A stretch of DNA of 64,000 bases from Paenibacillus riograndensis SBR5 (lineage in GTDB: Bacteria; Bacillota; Bacilli; Paenibacillales; Paenibacillaceae), in contig NZ_LN831776.1 of the NCBI RefSeq assembly GCF_000981585.1, positions 5,005,187 through 5,069,186 of the forward strand, in the 5' to 3' direction. The position numbers and the translations under genes were made by a program. The notes beneath the pieces are model-generated. The model was not told where the DNA came from and ran no database searches. It worked only from the letters and a program-made list of their open reading frames with translations. How positions within the stretch are numbered: the first letter of the stretch is position 1; the number at the start of each line of letters is the position of its first letter. Shown in pieces: positions 1 through 9,073 of this stretch.

Positions 1-784
1 TATGGAAAATATCCACACCTGCCTTCACCAGCACATTCAGAAATTGCTCCAGCTGTTCCGGGGTACCTACCAGCTTCGCAGCGTAATCCCCCATTTTCCA
101 TTGGGACAGCCGCATTGAGACCGGATAATCCGGACCCACAGCGGCGCGGACGGCCTGAACTACCTGGATAGCGAATTGGGTACGCTTGAGGAAATCACCG
201 CCATAGCGGTCAGTGCGCTGATTGGTTTTTTCCCAGAAGAACTGGTCGATCAGAAAACCGTGCGCACCATGAAGCTCAACACCGTCAAAACCTATCTGCT
301 TGGCATTCGCTGCCGCATTGGCAAAAGCCTGAATAACGCCCGCAATTTCTTCTTCTGTCATGGGTCCGGTTACCTGTCTGCCTTCCAGATCCAGCCCGGA
401 CGGGCCAATTGACGGGGCTTCCGGGAAGGGCTCAGCTCCCATTGGACGAATCATCCCCAAATGCACAAGCTGCGGAAAAATAGTACCTCCGGCTTCATGC
501 ACCTGCCGGACGACTTCTCTCCAGCCGTCCATAGCAGCTTCCCCATAGATGCCCGGCAGTCTCGGCTCACTGCTGGCCGCCGGATGGTCAATAACGACAC
601 CTTCCGTGATAATAAGTCCCACCTCATTCTCCGCACGGCGGCGGTAATATGCGGTGACATCCTCTCCGGGAACACCCCCGGGTGAAAAAGCCCGCGCTAC
701 CGGCGACATTACAATCCGCCGGATTTGTTGTTTAAGCAAAAGCTGAAAGAAACTGTCGCGCACCAAGAAATCATTTGTTGTCAA
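1..784 (-). CDS. NADH:flavin oxidoreductase, Old Yellow Enzyme family (3' end outside window)
   Basis: The minus strand reads as the N-terminal 260 or so residues of an FMN-dependent ene-reductase. Visible family motifs are RIVMSPVARAF near the N-terminus, YYRRRAENEVGLIITEG, and the FMN/substrate-pocket block HGAHGFLIDQFFW followed by N-RTDRYGGD. Such enzymes reduce activated C=C bonds of electrophiles in the cytoplasm using NAD(P)H. The reading frame runs off the left edge, so the C-terminal half of the barrel is not seen. The start is uncertain: the frame opens after a stop at 797-799, the first candidate is a TTG at 784 without a clear ribosome site, and the usual LF-P---G--L-NR segment before IVMSP is poorly preserved. 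A TetR-like remnant overlaps the start on the other strand, the usual regulator arrangement for this family. Confidence 0.85.
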   Translation of the reverse strand, partial: MTTNDFLVRDSFFQLLLKQQIRRIVMSPVARAFSPGGVPGEDVTAYYRRRAENEVGLIITEGVVIDHPAASSEPRLPGIYGEAAMDGWREVVRQVHEAGGTIFPQLVHLGMIRPMGAEPFPEAPSIGPSGLDLEGRQVTGPMTEEEIAGVIQAFANAAANAKQIGFDGVELHGAHGFLIDQFFWEKTNQRTDRYGGDFLKRTQFAIQVVQAVRAAVGPDYPVSMRLSQWKMGDYAAKLVGTPEQLEQFLNVLVKAGVDIFH

Positions 785-1026
785 AACAACAGATGCTTAT
801 AATAAGAAGGGATATTTTCTTGTATGAAAGGAGGGATCTGAAAGAGGCCGCAACAGCAGCAACCATGATAAGCTGGTCGGTCTATGGCTTAACCTACCGC
901 TGGAATATGGAAGGAAGAAAAGAATCTCCGGCAGACTTGGCTCAGAGAACAGTGCCGCTGATTGCGGATGGAGTCCCCTTCCTGCATCCCTTGGGCAATC
1001 ATGCGGGAATGGAGAGGTACAAATGA
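775..1026 (+). pseudogene. probable TetR-family regulator remnant (C-terminal part only)
   Basis: An 83-codon frame whose middle (AATAATMISWSVYGLTYRW followed by a region like ESPADLAQRTVPLIADGV) resembles the last two helices of the ligand-binding domain of TetR/AcrR regulators. No N-terminal helix-turn-helix is present in any frame upstream, because that space is occupied by the divergent flavin oxidoreductase. The frame opens with TTG without a convincing ribosome site and ends in an ATGA overlap with the following P-loop gene. I infer that a divergent tetR-oye pair lost most of the regulator. The resemblance is judged by eye; an unrelated short protein is the alternative. Confidence 0.4.
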
Positions 1027-1583
1027 AGAGATTAGTGATCATTACTGTCGGGAAAACACATAGCGGAAAAACTACTTTTGCCCAAAAATTAGAGCAGCAC
1101 CTGCACAACTCAGTCGTAATTGACCGTGATACCCATGCTGAATTTATCAACACCTATTATAAGAGCATGCTGCCAAAACAAGGTGCCAACACCCTTAAAA
1201 ACGCCATCTCTCGGACAATTATTGATTATGCAGTCCATGAAACCGATTTGCATCTTATCTTATGCAACGCTAACCGCGGCCGCAAAGGCCGATTGGATTT
1301 GCTCGAATATTTTCAACCCGAAGGTTTTGTACGCGTACTTGTTCATTTTGATATTCCCGATCAGATTCTTGAAGCCCGGGTAGCCGGCAGTCAGCGGAGT
1401 ACAGCTATTTTCAGGAGTGCGTCTACCTTTGAAGAAGTGCTTCTCCGGCAGCAAGCCGAAACTGATCATGGGGATGTTATAGCACCGGCAGAAGATGAAG
1501 CGGACTATTTGTTTGTGATTAAGGATAGTAGTGAAGTTCCAGCTACTTTGCAAAAAATTGTGGATATTGCTCAAAACTTGTGA
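1023..1583 (+). CDS. AAA/zeta-toxin-like P-loop ATPase or kinase, function unknown
   Basis: This 186-residue protein starts at ATG behind GGAGAGG. Residues 3-9 form a hydrophobic strand leading into a Walker A loop GKTHSGKT (residues 10-17). Further on, VVIDRDTHAEF fits the strand and acidic residue of small nucleotide or sugar kinases, and LHLILCNANRGRKGR fits a Walker B/lid segment. The size and order match the AAA_33/zeta-toxin-like group of P-loop phosphotransferases, which phosphorylate small molecules. The substrate cannot be read from the sequence. It overlaps the TetR remnant by 4 bases (ATGA), so translation may be coupled. No antitoxin partner is seen, so a toxin role is not supported. 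Confidence 0.7.
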   Translation: MKRLVIITVGKTHSGKTTFAQKLEQHLHNSVVIDRDTHAEFINTYYKSMLPKQGANTLKNAISRTIIDYAVHETDLHLILCNANRGRKGRLDLLEYFQPEGFVRVLVHFDIPDQILEARVAGSQRSTAIFRSASTFEEVLLRQQAETDHGDVIAPAEDEADYLFVIKDSSEVPATLQKIVDIAQNL

Positions 1584-1984
1584 GGAAGTGGCGCTTCCCC
1601 ATTCCATCCTCTCCTTCAGCTCCGTCGTGGCAGAGCCCAAGTGGAAAAAGGGAACTTAAATCTTCCCCATCCCGGTTCCCGACAAGCTTTAGTGGGAAAA
1701 AGGACAACTAATCCAGCTGATTTCCATCCTTTCGGGTGAATTCACTTAAAATAAGTTTACTAATTCCCACTATTTCCTCAGTTGAGCGCTTAGAGGCTAA
1801 TTTAAGTTTACTTATTCCACTCCACTTTCCCGCAGAGCCCTGTCTTCCTCCCCTTCAACCTTTTGAACACCAAGGCCCTCTGCGAATCACAGGTTAAGCA
1901 CGATAACAGCACGATTGGATTGCAATCCCATTTGGCCCCTTTAAATTTCCCGCACTGGCAGTAAATCATGAGTTCCTACTCACC
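1584..1984. repeat. gene-free stretch with a diverged copy of the GGAAAAAGG intergenic repeat
   Basis: No credible gene lies between the P-loop gene and the permease terminator region. The stretch holds four copies of one word: two direct (1640-1660 and 1691-1712, AGTGGAAAAAGGGAACTTAA and a variant) and two inverted (1750-1772 and 1800-1822, ending TTATTCCACT). The same arrangement of two direct plus two inverted words recurs at 39520-39798 and 50755-51031, where the two copies are much closer to each other than to this one. Confidence 0.7.
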
Positions 1985-2019
1985 GTAAAGAGGCACGCAC
2001 ATTTGTGCGTACCTCTTAC
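1985..2019 (-). terminator. stem-loop after amino acid permease gene
   Basis: Nearly perfect inverted repeat with 16-base arms (one mismatch) and a 3-base loop, 28 bases beyond the permease stop codon. It is placed as a transcription terminator, but it lacks an evident U tract on the minus strand, so it may act in 3'-end protection instead. Confidence 0.55.
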
Positions 2020-2046
2020 TGACCACACTCCCGGCCCTGCACCTTT

Positions 2047-3516
2047 TTACTTTCCTTGCTTTATCCCCGCACCTTTTTTTATCCCCTGACCCCGCTCCCG
2101 CTTCCCTTCGAGCTCTTCTGCTGCCTCCATCTGAATCCTTGCCGCAGGCACCGGCAGAGGCCGCCTCTGATACCTGCCAGTGTCCCTGGCCTTCCGTAGG
2201 GCTGTGAGCGCATAGATTCCTGCAAACAACACAACAAACATCACACCCGCAGCAAGTCCTCCGCCCTGGCCGGGGATCAGCGGCATACTGGCCAGAATCG
2301 CCACCAGGCTTACTATGGCAATCCATGAGGTGTAAGGATATCCGCGCAGCCCATGGTGCCTGATCAACGGACCGCCATGACGCTTGCGCAGCCGGTAGTG
2401 GCTGGCCATGATAATGACATAGGAGAACAGCAGCGAGAAGCCTCCAGAGCTGACCAGAAAGAGATATACGCCCTGCGGCAGCAGCATTCCGAGCCAGAGC
2501 CCCGCCAGCATCGCGCCGCCGGAGATAAGAATGCCCCGGTAGGGAATGTCTGCACGGTCCCGCATCCATGCGGGAGTATGCCCTTCTTCCGCCAAAGAGC
2601 GGAGCATCCGGCCCAGGCCGAATACTGAAGCCAGCATGGTGGACAGGATAGCGGATACCAGGACAATATTCATGACCGTTCCGGCCCAGCCAAGCCCGTA
2701 TAGGCTTAACGCCGACACGAACGGGCTAACCTGCTCGGATACCCGGGCAGGGGGCAGCAGCAGGAACAGCCCAATGATAGCTGCCAGATACAATCCGACC
2801 AGGAGCACAATGGTATACCGGATCGCCCTGGGAATCGTTACGCCCGGATTCCCCGTCTCCGAGGCCGCCAGCCCAAGCACCTCGAAGCCTGCGTAGGTAA
2901 ACATGACCATCAGCATGCTTCCGGCGATTCCGGCAATCCCGCCCGGAAATAAGCTCTGCCCGCGCACAACATCAAGGCCTACCGCACGAGCGCCTCCCGT
3001 GCCGAAGCCTGCGATCAGAGCCGCAGCAATCAGCACAAAAGCGGCAATGGCAAGCAGCTTAAACGCAGCGAGTCCGCTCTCCAGCCTGCTCAGCCGTTTG
3101 GCGCCCAGCAGGTTGAGCAGCGTCACTCCCGCGATGATCCCTGATCCAAGCAGCGCAAGCGGCAAAGCGGGAAACCAGCCGCGCAGCAGGATGGACACCG
3201 CTGTAGCTTCACTGGACATCGCGAGTACAAGGCCTGTCCAATAGACCCACCCGACCGTGAAGCCCGCCCCCCGGCCAAAGGCCTGCTCGGTATAGGTCCG
3301 GAAGGACCCCGCTACCGGATTCGCCACTGTCATTTCCGACAGCGCGGACAAAATGAAATAAACGAGTATGCCTCCAATCACATAGGACAGCAGCACAGAC
3401 GGCCCCGCTGCGCGGATCGCCACGGACGAGCCCAGAAAAAATGAGCCGCCAACCACCGTTCCCAGCGCAAGCATCGTCAGCCCCCACGCCGATAGTCCTT
3501 TTTCCTCTTTCCCCAT
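2047..3516 (-). CDS. amino acid permease, APC superfamily
   Basis: A 489-residue integral membrane protein with about 12 hydrophobic segments. The first segment carries the APC signature ALGTVVGGSFFLG, the unwound substrate-binding stretch of this fold, and the region FTYAGFEVLGLAASETGNP is the conserved segment after helix 6. The family imports amino acids by proton symport. The specific substrate is not readable; the layout is nearest the AAT/GABA-permease group. A charged tail of about 45 residues rich in Lys, Arg and Glu follows the last helix. The start ATG has GGGGAGG 7 bases upstream. It is followed by a strong stem-loop and appears monocistronic. Confidence 0.9.
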   Translation of the reverse strand: MGKEEKGLSAWGLTMLALGTVVGGSFFLGSSVAIRAAGPSVLLSYVIGGILVYFILSALSEMTVANPVAGSFRTYTEQAFGRGAGFTVGWVYWTGLVLAMSSEATAVSILLRGWFPALPLALLGSGIIAGVTLLNLLGAKRLSRLESGLAAFKLLAIAAFVLIAAALIAGFGTGGARAVGLDVVRGQSLFPGGIAGIAGSMLMVMFTYAGFEVLGLAASETGNPGVTIPRAIRYTIVLLVGLYLAAIIGLFLLLPPARVSEQVSPFVSALSLYGLGWAGTVMNIVLVSAILSTMLASVFGLGRMLRSLAEEGHTPAWMRDRADIPYRGILISGGAMLAGLWLGMLLPQGVYLFLVSSGGFSLLFSYVIIMASHYRLRKRHGGPLIRHHGLRGYPYTSWIAIVSLVAILASMPLIPGQGGGLAAGVMFVVLFAGIYALTALRKARDTGRYQRRPLPVPAARIQMEAAEELEGKRERGQGIKKGAGIKQGK

Positions 3517-3636
3517 ACAGCTGCCTCCCCGCTCTTTTTATGGAGAGTATCTGCAATAAGCGGGGAATTTACCCATGGAAATTTAACAGCTGCCGACTAA
3601 TGACGTTATATCCATAAGAAGTTTGTCTCCTTCAGG

Positions 3637-6600
3637 CTATTGAAACATCGTTACGCAGTTCCTGCCTTGGGCTTTGGATTGGTACAGGGCATCATCGCCA
3701 AGCTTGTAAATATCCTCTTCACGGACATTGTCCACATAGACGGCAGCGACACCAATTGATACCGTAATGATTCCATAATCCGTGCTAAGCGCGTGCTCTA
3801 TCCGCAGGTCGGCAATGCTTCTCCGGATGCTCTCGGCATATTCACGCGACTGACGGGGGGTGAAGCCGCTGACGACGATACCGAATTCTTCACCGCCGAG
3901 CCGGAAGGCATACCCATCGGCACGTGCCGCCAGCTCCTGCAGCAGGGTTCCGACCCGCCGCAATACCGAATCGCCCTCATAATGGCCATAGGTATCATTG
4001 TATTTTTTGAAATAATCAATATCCAGCATCAGATAGGTCAGATGCCGCTTGTTCGCTCCCGCCTTCTCCACTTCCTCCAGGAACAGCTTGTTGAAATATC
4101 TGCGGTTGTACAGGCCAGTCAGCTCATCGGTGATGGATATCTGTTCGATCAGCTCAATGTACTTATTCAATTCCTCATTGTTCAGCTCCAGCTCCCTGGT
4201 GCGCTCGGCGACCAGCTCCTCCAGATGCTCTTTATGCCGCAGCAGCTCCTGCTCCGCCTTTTTCCGTTCCGTGATATCCTTGACGGTGCCCTGTATAGCC
4301 GGCCGGTTCATATAGTTGATCCGTGTGACCTTATGGATGACAATCACCTCACGGATCTGATCCTTATGCATTAATTTCGTTTCATATTCAAAAGGGGCCT
4401 GCTTCCCCTCCACCCGGCGGGTATAATAATGTGTCACCTTCTCCCGCTCCGGGAGACTGACGAATTGCTCAAAAGGCTGCCCCACCATTTCTTCGGTCTC
4501 ATAACCGAGCATCTGCGCCAAAGCCTCATTGACATATCTGCAGATTAAATCCTGGGTAATAAAAATACCGTCCTGCATGTTATTGACCAGCTCGCGGTAC
4601 TTCTCCTCCGACCGCTCCAGCTCCGAATAGAGCGTCGCATTTTCCAGTGAAAAGACCATCTCCCGGGACAGCAGATTGATAATCTTCATCCGCTCCTTAG
4701 TGAACACGCCTGTCACCAGGTTGTTTTCCAGATAAATGACCGCAATGGTCTTGTTTTGGTTGATCAGCGGCATACAGACCATCGATTTAGGCCGGTGTTT
4801 TACAATATAAGGTTCATTGACGAATGGAGTTTCAGAAAACGCGTCGTTGTAGATCACACTCTCACGGCTCTCTTCCACCTGCTTCAGAATCGCATAGGGC
4901 AGATGATCGTATCTGGTCCGGTCATGCACAGCTACAGTAATCTTGTCCTCCTTCGGACGATATTCGCCCTCCACAAGCAGGTTCGTCTTAGAGGTCATGA
5001 GGATGCAGCCTCTTTGCGCTCCGGCATTTTTGATGACGATTTCCATCAGGGCCTCCAGCAGATTGCTCAGCTCGATTTCCTTGGAGATGGCCTGCGAAGC
5101 CAGCAGCATGGAGTTAATGTCCAGACTTTCTGTGTAATCCGTAACAGTCCGGCCATGCAGGAACTCCTTGGTGCTGATCCTTCTGATCAGATCCGGGTAG
5201 CGCTCATGAATAAACGCAATTTTCCCCTTCGCCCCCCAGACAGAATAATAATATTCTGACTGTCTCAGCAGATAGCCGGCGAATTCCTTGAAGTCTTTCC
5301 GGTAATAAAAACGGGCGGCCAGCTCACTGGTCAGCGCCTTGTACCGCACGAAGCCGCTCTGCTCACTGGCCTCGATGGCACAATCGTAATACTGCCCGGC
5401 TTCATCATCCCTGCCTGCGATTCTGGCCCATTCCGCCTTCATCAGCATTTCGTGCTGGCGGAAGGTTTGCGGGGCGTGTCTGGCCCACTTACGGACCCGG
5501 CGGTATTCCTTGCGCATTCTGGCTTTGGCCTGTCTTTTCCGGTTTGCGCCTAAATCCTTATAGGCATAGGCCAAGTTCAGGAAGGTGTAGAGGGCGAATT
5601 CCTCCATAAAAGCGGACCCGGCAAGCGTGCCGATGATCGGGTAAGCTTTGTCAATACAGGCCAGTGCCCCGCTGTAGTTCTCATAGGTGAACAGAAGCTT
5701 CATTTTATAAATATAATAAATAGCAATTCCTGAATAATATTTGGCAGCTTCCAGCTCCCTCAGATAGGACGCTTCACTAAAATCTTCGCTGTCAAAGGAA
5801 AGGCGGTTGTCCAGCTCCCCTGCCAGATTCAGCAGATATTGGCGGGACAACTGCGCGGTGGCTAAGGACTCTTTGTATTTGGTCTTTTCGATCATGGCGA
5901 TCATTCTGGAGCTTTCCTGCAGATTCGCCGCAATATCCATCCCCGGATTCCAGAGATTCACATAGAAGCAGGAATGAGCCAGATAGAGCAAATCTCCTGT
6001 CCGCAGGCTGGCATCTATAGAGGTGGTAAACCACTCCTGCAGGGTGTCCCAAGGCTCGGTCCATGTATGGCAGAACAAGGTGTATAATACATACGCTGCC
6101 CCTTTCCACTGCAGATCATCGAATTTGTCATTAATGCGGATACCCAAACGCCCATAGTCAAAAGCTCCCTTGGAATCTCCAAAACCGGACAGCAGCATCG
6201 CATACCCGATAAACGCAAGAGCTGACTCCGGAGCATTTCCATACTTCAGCGTCAGTCCCACCTTCTTCAGAACGACCAGCCCAAACAGGGATGTTTCTCC
6301 CGAAATAAAGGCTGGCGGAATAAAGTTGATCAGCAGCCGCATCACAAGCTTCATCTCCGGATCTTTCATCTCATCCGCTTCGAATATGTTCTCGGCGGTT
6401 CTGCCCCGCAGCGCGGTTTTGATCCTCACAAGCTCCGTCAGGACAGACGCCATCCCCACACGGGCAGGAATGGAAACACCCATTACAGCCAGCCCCAGCC
6501 GGCCCGACGCAATAGATTCTTTCATCATTCCCAGGTACATATAGTGATTAGCCTGCATTTCATAGATTTGGGCGAGGGCAAGCCGGTCTGAGGTATGCCG

Positions 6601-9060
6601 GATCAGCACCGCACACGCCGAATCGGCTGCCTCCACCTGCTGGGTCAGATATCCGCATTCCGCATACAGCTGATAAATTTCCGTCGTTTGCGGCCCATTC
6701 TCTTCCCAGGCCTCCTCCTTAAGGAGGCTTATACTCACTTCCAGCAGCTTAAAAGCCGAGTCATACCCAAAAGCTGCCTTGGCTTTCCGGGCGGCTCTTA
6801 GATTGATCCCGATGACTTGACCGAAATCCTCCTTTGAGACCAGTCTGTCCAGTCCTTTATTCAGATGGGCGGCGATATCGACGATAATACCGTCCGCTTC
6901 CCCCGGAGTCAGCCGCTCCAGCAGCAGCCGGCCTATAGCCAGATGCAGAGCACCGCTTTCACCGCTGTCAAGCATTTGGTAAAAGGCCTGCTGAATCCGG
7001 TCATGGGCGAATTTAAACCGGAGATCCAGATTCCGCAGGCCTTCTTCCCCCGGCTCTGCCAGAAAGCTGGAAATCAGGACATAGCGGTGCTCTTCAGGAA
7101 TTATGAATTCCTCCGCAACGGCTCTTGCAATGGCCTGGGCAACCACTTCAAGGGATTCGTCAGCAATCAGCGCCAATAGACCAAAATCAAATACATTTCC
7201 CACAGCAGCGCACAGCATCAGAATTCTCTGCACGTTCCCCGGCAGCTCCTGCTGCTTCAGCATCAGGAAGTCCACAACGCTGTCGTTGACCGGCAAGCCG
7301 ATGATCTGCTCAAGCTGCCAGTTCCAGCCCCCTGTAACCTCATCGAAATACAAATAACCGTTCTTGTACAAATCCTTCATAATTTCATTTACAAAAAAGG
7401 CGTTGCCTTTGGTCCGCTTAAAAATCACTTCTGTAAGCTCCTGCACGCGGAGGGGAGTAGTATAGAGGGTTTCAGCTACTAGGCAGCCTACTTTTTCTGC
7501 GCTTAATGTATTCAAGACAATTTTGGCAACCTCGTGATTTTTTTCAATGGCAGCGATGACCCCGAACAGCGGATGACCCTCATGGATTTCATGCTGGCGG
7601 TAAGAGCATACGATAAACACTTTGTGCAGCTGAGATTCAAGCACCAGCTTCCCGACAAGATGCAGACTGGAATAATCGGCCCACTGCACATCATCCAGAA
7701 ACAGGACCAGCGGTCTCTCATTATGGGTAATCCCTTCGATGAACCTGGCAAAAGTAAGATAGAAGCGGTTCGTCTCTTCGGCCGGATTCAGCGGCTCCAT
7801 CTCCGGCTGAACGCCAATCCAGCCAGCCAGCTCCGGGATAAGAGCGGCGATCAGGTTGCCATTTCCGTCCAGCGCTTTGGTTAAGGACCGCTGGATATGC
7901 GCCTTATACTCCTCATCGGGACTATCCATCAGCTGGCTGATCATCCGCCGGAAAGCCTGGATCAGTGCGCTGTAGGGAATATTTTGGTTGTACTGGTCAA
8001 ACTTTCCTTCCGCAAACAGACCCTTCTCCTGGCTGATGTGCCGGTGCAGTTCATGCACCAAAGCGGTTTTGCCCACACCGGCCTCACCTGTCACCAGCAT
8101 CAGCTGCGAGCTGCCCCTGACACTCCGGCGGAAAGCTTCCACAAGGCGTCCAAGCTCCTGCTCCCGCCCATATAATTTCTGCGGAATCCGGAAGATGTTC
8201 ATCCGGTCTTCGGCACCAACCACAAAGCTCTCCCGGCCAGCCAGACATTTCATCAGGTCGGCCTTTATGCCATATGCGCTGCGGTACCGGTCCTCCGAGG
8301 ACTTCTCCATCAGCTTCATAATCACCGCCGACAGACTTTTTGAGACCCTGCCTCCACTTGTCTTATGGGGCGGTACAGCTTCTTTGGCAATAATGGAGTA
8401 GATCTGCTCCAGCATCTCATCGGCATCATAAGGCTTCATTCCCGTCATCATCTCATAGAGGACTACTCCGAGGGAGTAATAATCGCTGCGGTAATCGATA
8501 TTGCGGTTCATTCTGCCCGTCTGCTCAGGTGAAATATACAGCAGGCTCCCCTCCAGCACACCGCTGTTCTGGTAATCCCGTTTTTCCCTGGACAGCTTCA
8601 CGGCAAGACCAAAATCAATGATCTGTACACGGTTTTCTTCCCTGTTCCAGATGATATTGGAAGGCTTGATATCCTTGTGGATGACGCTCCGTTCATGAAT
8701 CGCCCCCAAAATATCTACGATCCTCACCGCAAGCTGCAGCAGCGCCTCCTGATCCGGCGGGTCTTCCGCCATAATCCGTTTCAGTGACCGGCCGCGGATA
8801 TCCTCCAGCACCATTACATAAGAGCCGTTTTGCTCCTCCAGCCTGCAGGGCCTGATGACACCCGGTATACTTGCACTAAGCTCCATAAGGAGCTTGTATT
8901 CCTGCTTAAAACGCATCACTTCTTCAGTTCCGCTAAACTCTGACTTAAGAACCTTCAGGATGACCGATTCACCGGATAAGGGGTCGATGCTTCTGTAAAT
9001 GGATTTTGTATATTGATCGGAAATTGTTTCCACTATCTCATATTGGCCCAACGCAACCAT
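3637..9060 (-). CDS. giant Ser/Thr kinase - AAA ATPase - GAF - PAS - GGDEF signalling protein
   Basis: About 1807 residues. Domains in order: a eukaryotic-type protein kinase (1-270) with Lys36, the catalytic loop HKDIKPSN (Asp130) and DFG at 149-151; an AAA_16-type ATPase (280-530) with Walker A TGEAGVGKT (324-332) and Walker B LVLFLDD; a long helical region likely of TPR type (about 640-1250); GAF (about 1313-1485); PAS (about 1486-1600); a coiled coil; and GGDEF (about 1641-1800) with the active-site variant GGEEF at 1722-1726. The allosteric RxxD inhibition site is RADG, so product inhibition is probably lost. All kinase and cyclase catalytic residues look intact. It is cytoplasmic, with no membrane segment. 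The known family has this kinase-ATPase-GAF body, often ending in a histidine kinase; here the output is c-di-GMP synthesis. ATG at 9060 fits GGTGGAG better than GTG at 9066. The membrane-protein gene upstream ends 13 bases before the start. Confidence 0.9.
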   Translation of the reverse strand: MVALGQYEIVETISDQYTKSIYRSIDPLSGESVILKVLKSEFSGTEEVMRFKQEYKLLMELSASIPGVIRPCRLEEQNGSYVMVLEDIRGRSLKRIMAEDPPDQEALLQLAVRIVDILGAIHERSVIHKDIKPSNIIWNREENRVQIIDFGLAVKLSREKRDYQNSGVLEGSLLYISPEQTGRMNRNIDYRSDYYSLGVVLYEMMTGMKPYDADEMLEQIYSIIAKEAVPPHKTSGGRVSKSLSAVIMKLMEKSSEDRYRSAYGIKADLMKCLAGRESFVVGAEDRMNIFRIPQKLYGREQELGRLVEAFRRSVRGSSQLMLVTGEAGVGKTALVHELHRHISQEKGLFAEGKFDQYNQNIPYSALIQAFRRMISQLMDSPDEEYKAHIQRSLTKALDGNGNLIAALIPELAGWIGVQPEMEPLNPAEETNRFYLTFARFIEGITHNERPLVLFLDDVQWADYSSLHLVGKLVLESQLHKVFIVCSYRQHEIHEGHPLFGVIAAIEKNHEVAKIVLNTLSAEKVGCLVAETLYTTPLRVQELTEVIFKRTKGNAFFVNEIMKDLYKNGYLYFDEVTGGWNWQLEQIIGLPVNDSVVDFLMLKQQELPGNVQRILMLCAAVGNVFDFGLLALIADESLEVVAQAIARAVAEEFIIPEEHRYVLISSFLAEPGEEGLRNLDLRFKFAHDRIQQAFYQMLDSGESGALHLAIGRLLLERLTPGEADGIIVDIAAHLNKGLDRLVSKEDFGQVIGINLRAARKAKAAFGYDSAFKLLEVSISLLKEEAWEENGPQTTEIYQLYAECGYLTQQVEAADSACAVLIRHTSDRLALAQIYEMQANHYMYLGMMKESIASGRLGLAVMGVSIPARVGMASVLTELVRIKTALRGRTAENIFEADEMKDPEMKLVMRLLINFIPPAFISGETSLFGLVVLKKVGLTLKYGNAPESALAFIGYAMLLSGFGDSKGAFDYGRLGIRINDKFDDLQWKGAAYVLYTLFCHTWTEPWDTLQEWFTTSIDASLRTGDLLYLAHSCFYVNLWNPGMDIAANLQESSRMIAMIEKTKYKESLATAQLSRQYLLNLAGELDNRLSFDSEDFSEASYLRELEAAKYYSGIAIYYIYKMKLLFTYENYSGALACIDKAYPIIGTLAGSAFMEEFALYTFLNLAYAYKDLGANRKRQAKARMRKEYRRVRKWARHAPQTFRQHEMLMKAEWARIAGRDDEAGQYYDCAIEASEQSGFVRYKALTSELAARFYYRKDFKEFAGYLLRQSEYYYSVWGAKGKIAFIHERYPDLIRRISTKEFLHGRTVTDYTESLDINSMLLASQAISKEIELSNLLEALMEIVIKNAGAQRGCILMTSKTNLLVEGEYRPKEDKITVAVHDRTRYDHLPYAILKQVEESRESVIYNDAFSETPFVNEPYIVKHRPKSMVCMPLINQNKTIAVIYLENNLVTGVFTKERMKIINLLSREMVFSLENATLYSELERSEEKYRELVNNMQDGIFITQDLICRYVNEALAQMLGYETEEMVGQPFEQFVSLPEREKVTHYYTRRVEGKQAPFEYETKLMHKDQIREVIVIHKVTRINYMNRPAIQGTVKDITERKKAEQELLRHKEHLEELVAERTRELELNNEELNKYIELIEQISITDELTGLYNRRYFNKLFLEEVEKAGANKRHLTYLMLDIDYFKKYNDTYGHYEGDSVLRRVGTLLQELAARADGYAFRLGGEEFGIVVSGFTPRQSREYAESIRRSIADLRIEHALSTDYGIITVSIGVAAVYVDNVREEDIYKLGDDALYQSKAQGRNCVTMFQ

Positions 9061-9073
9061 ACCCACTCCACCT

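Noticed and set aside
1023..1583. Zeta-type toxin of a toxin-antitoxin pair
   Set aside because: The P-loop fits, but no epsilon-type antitoxin or small partner gene is adjacent; the upstream frame resembles a TetR tail.
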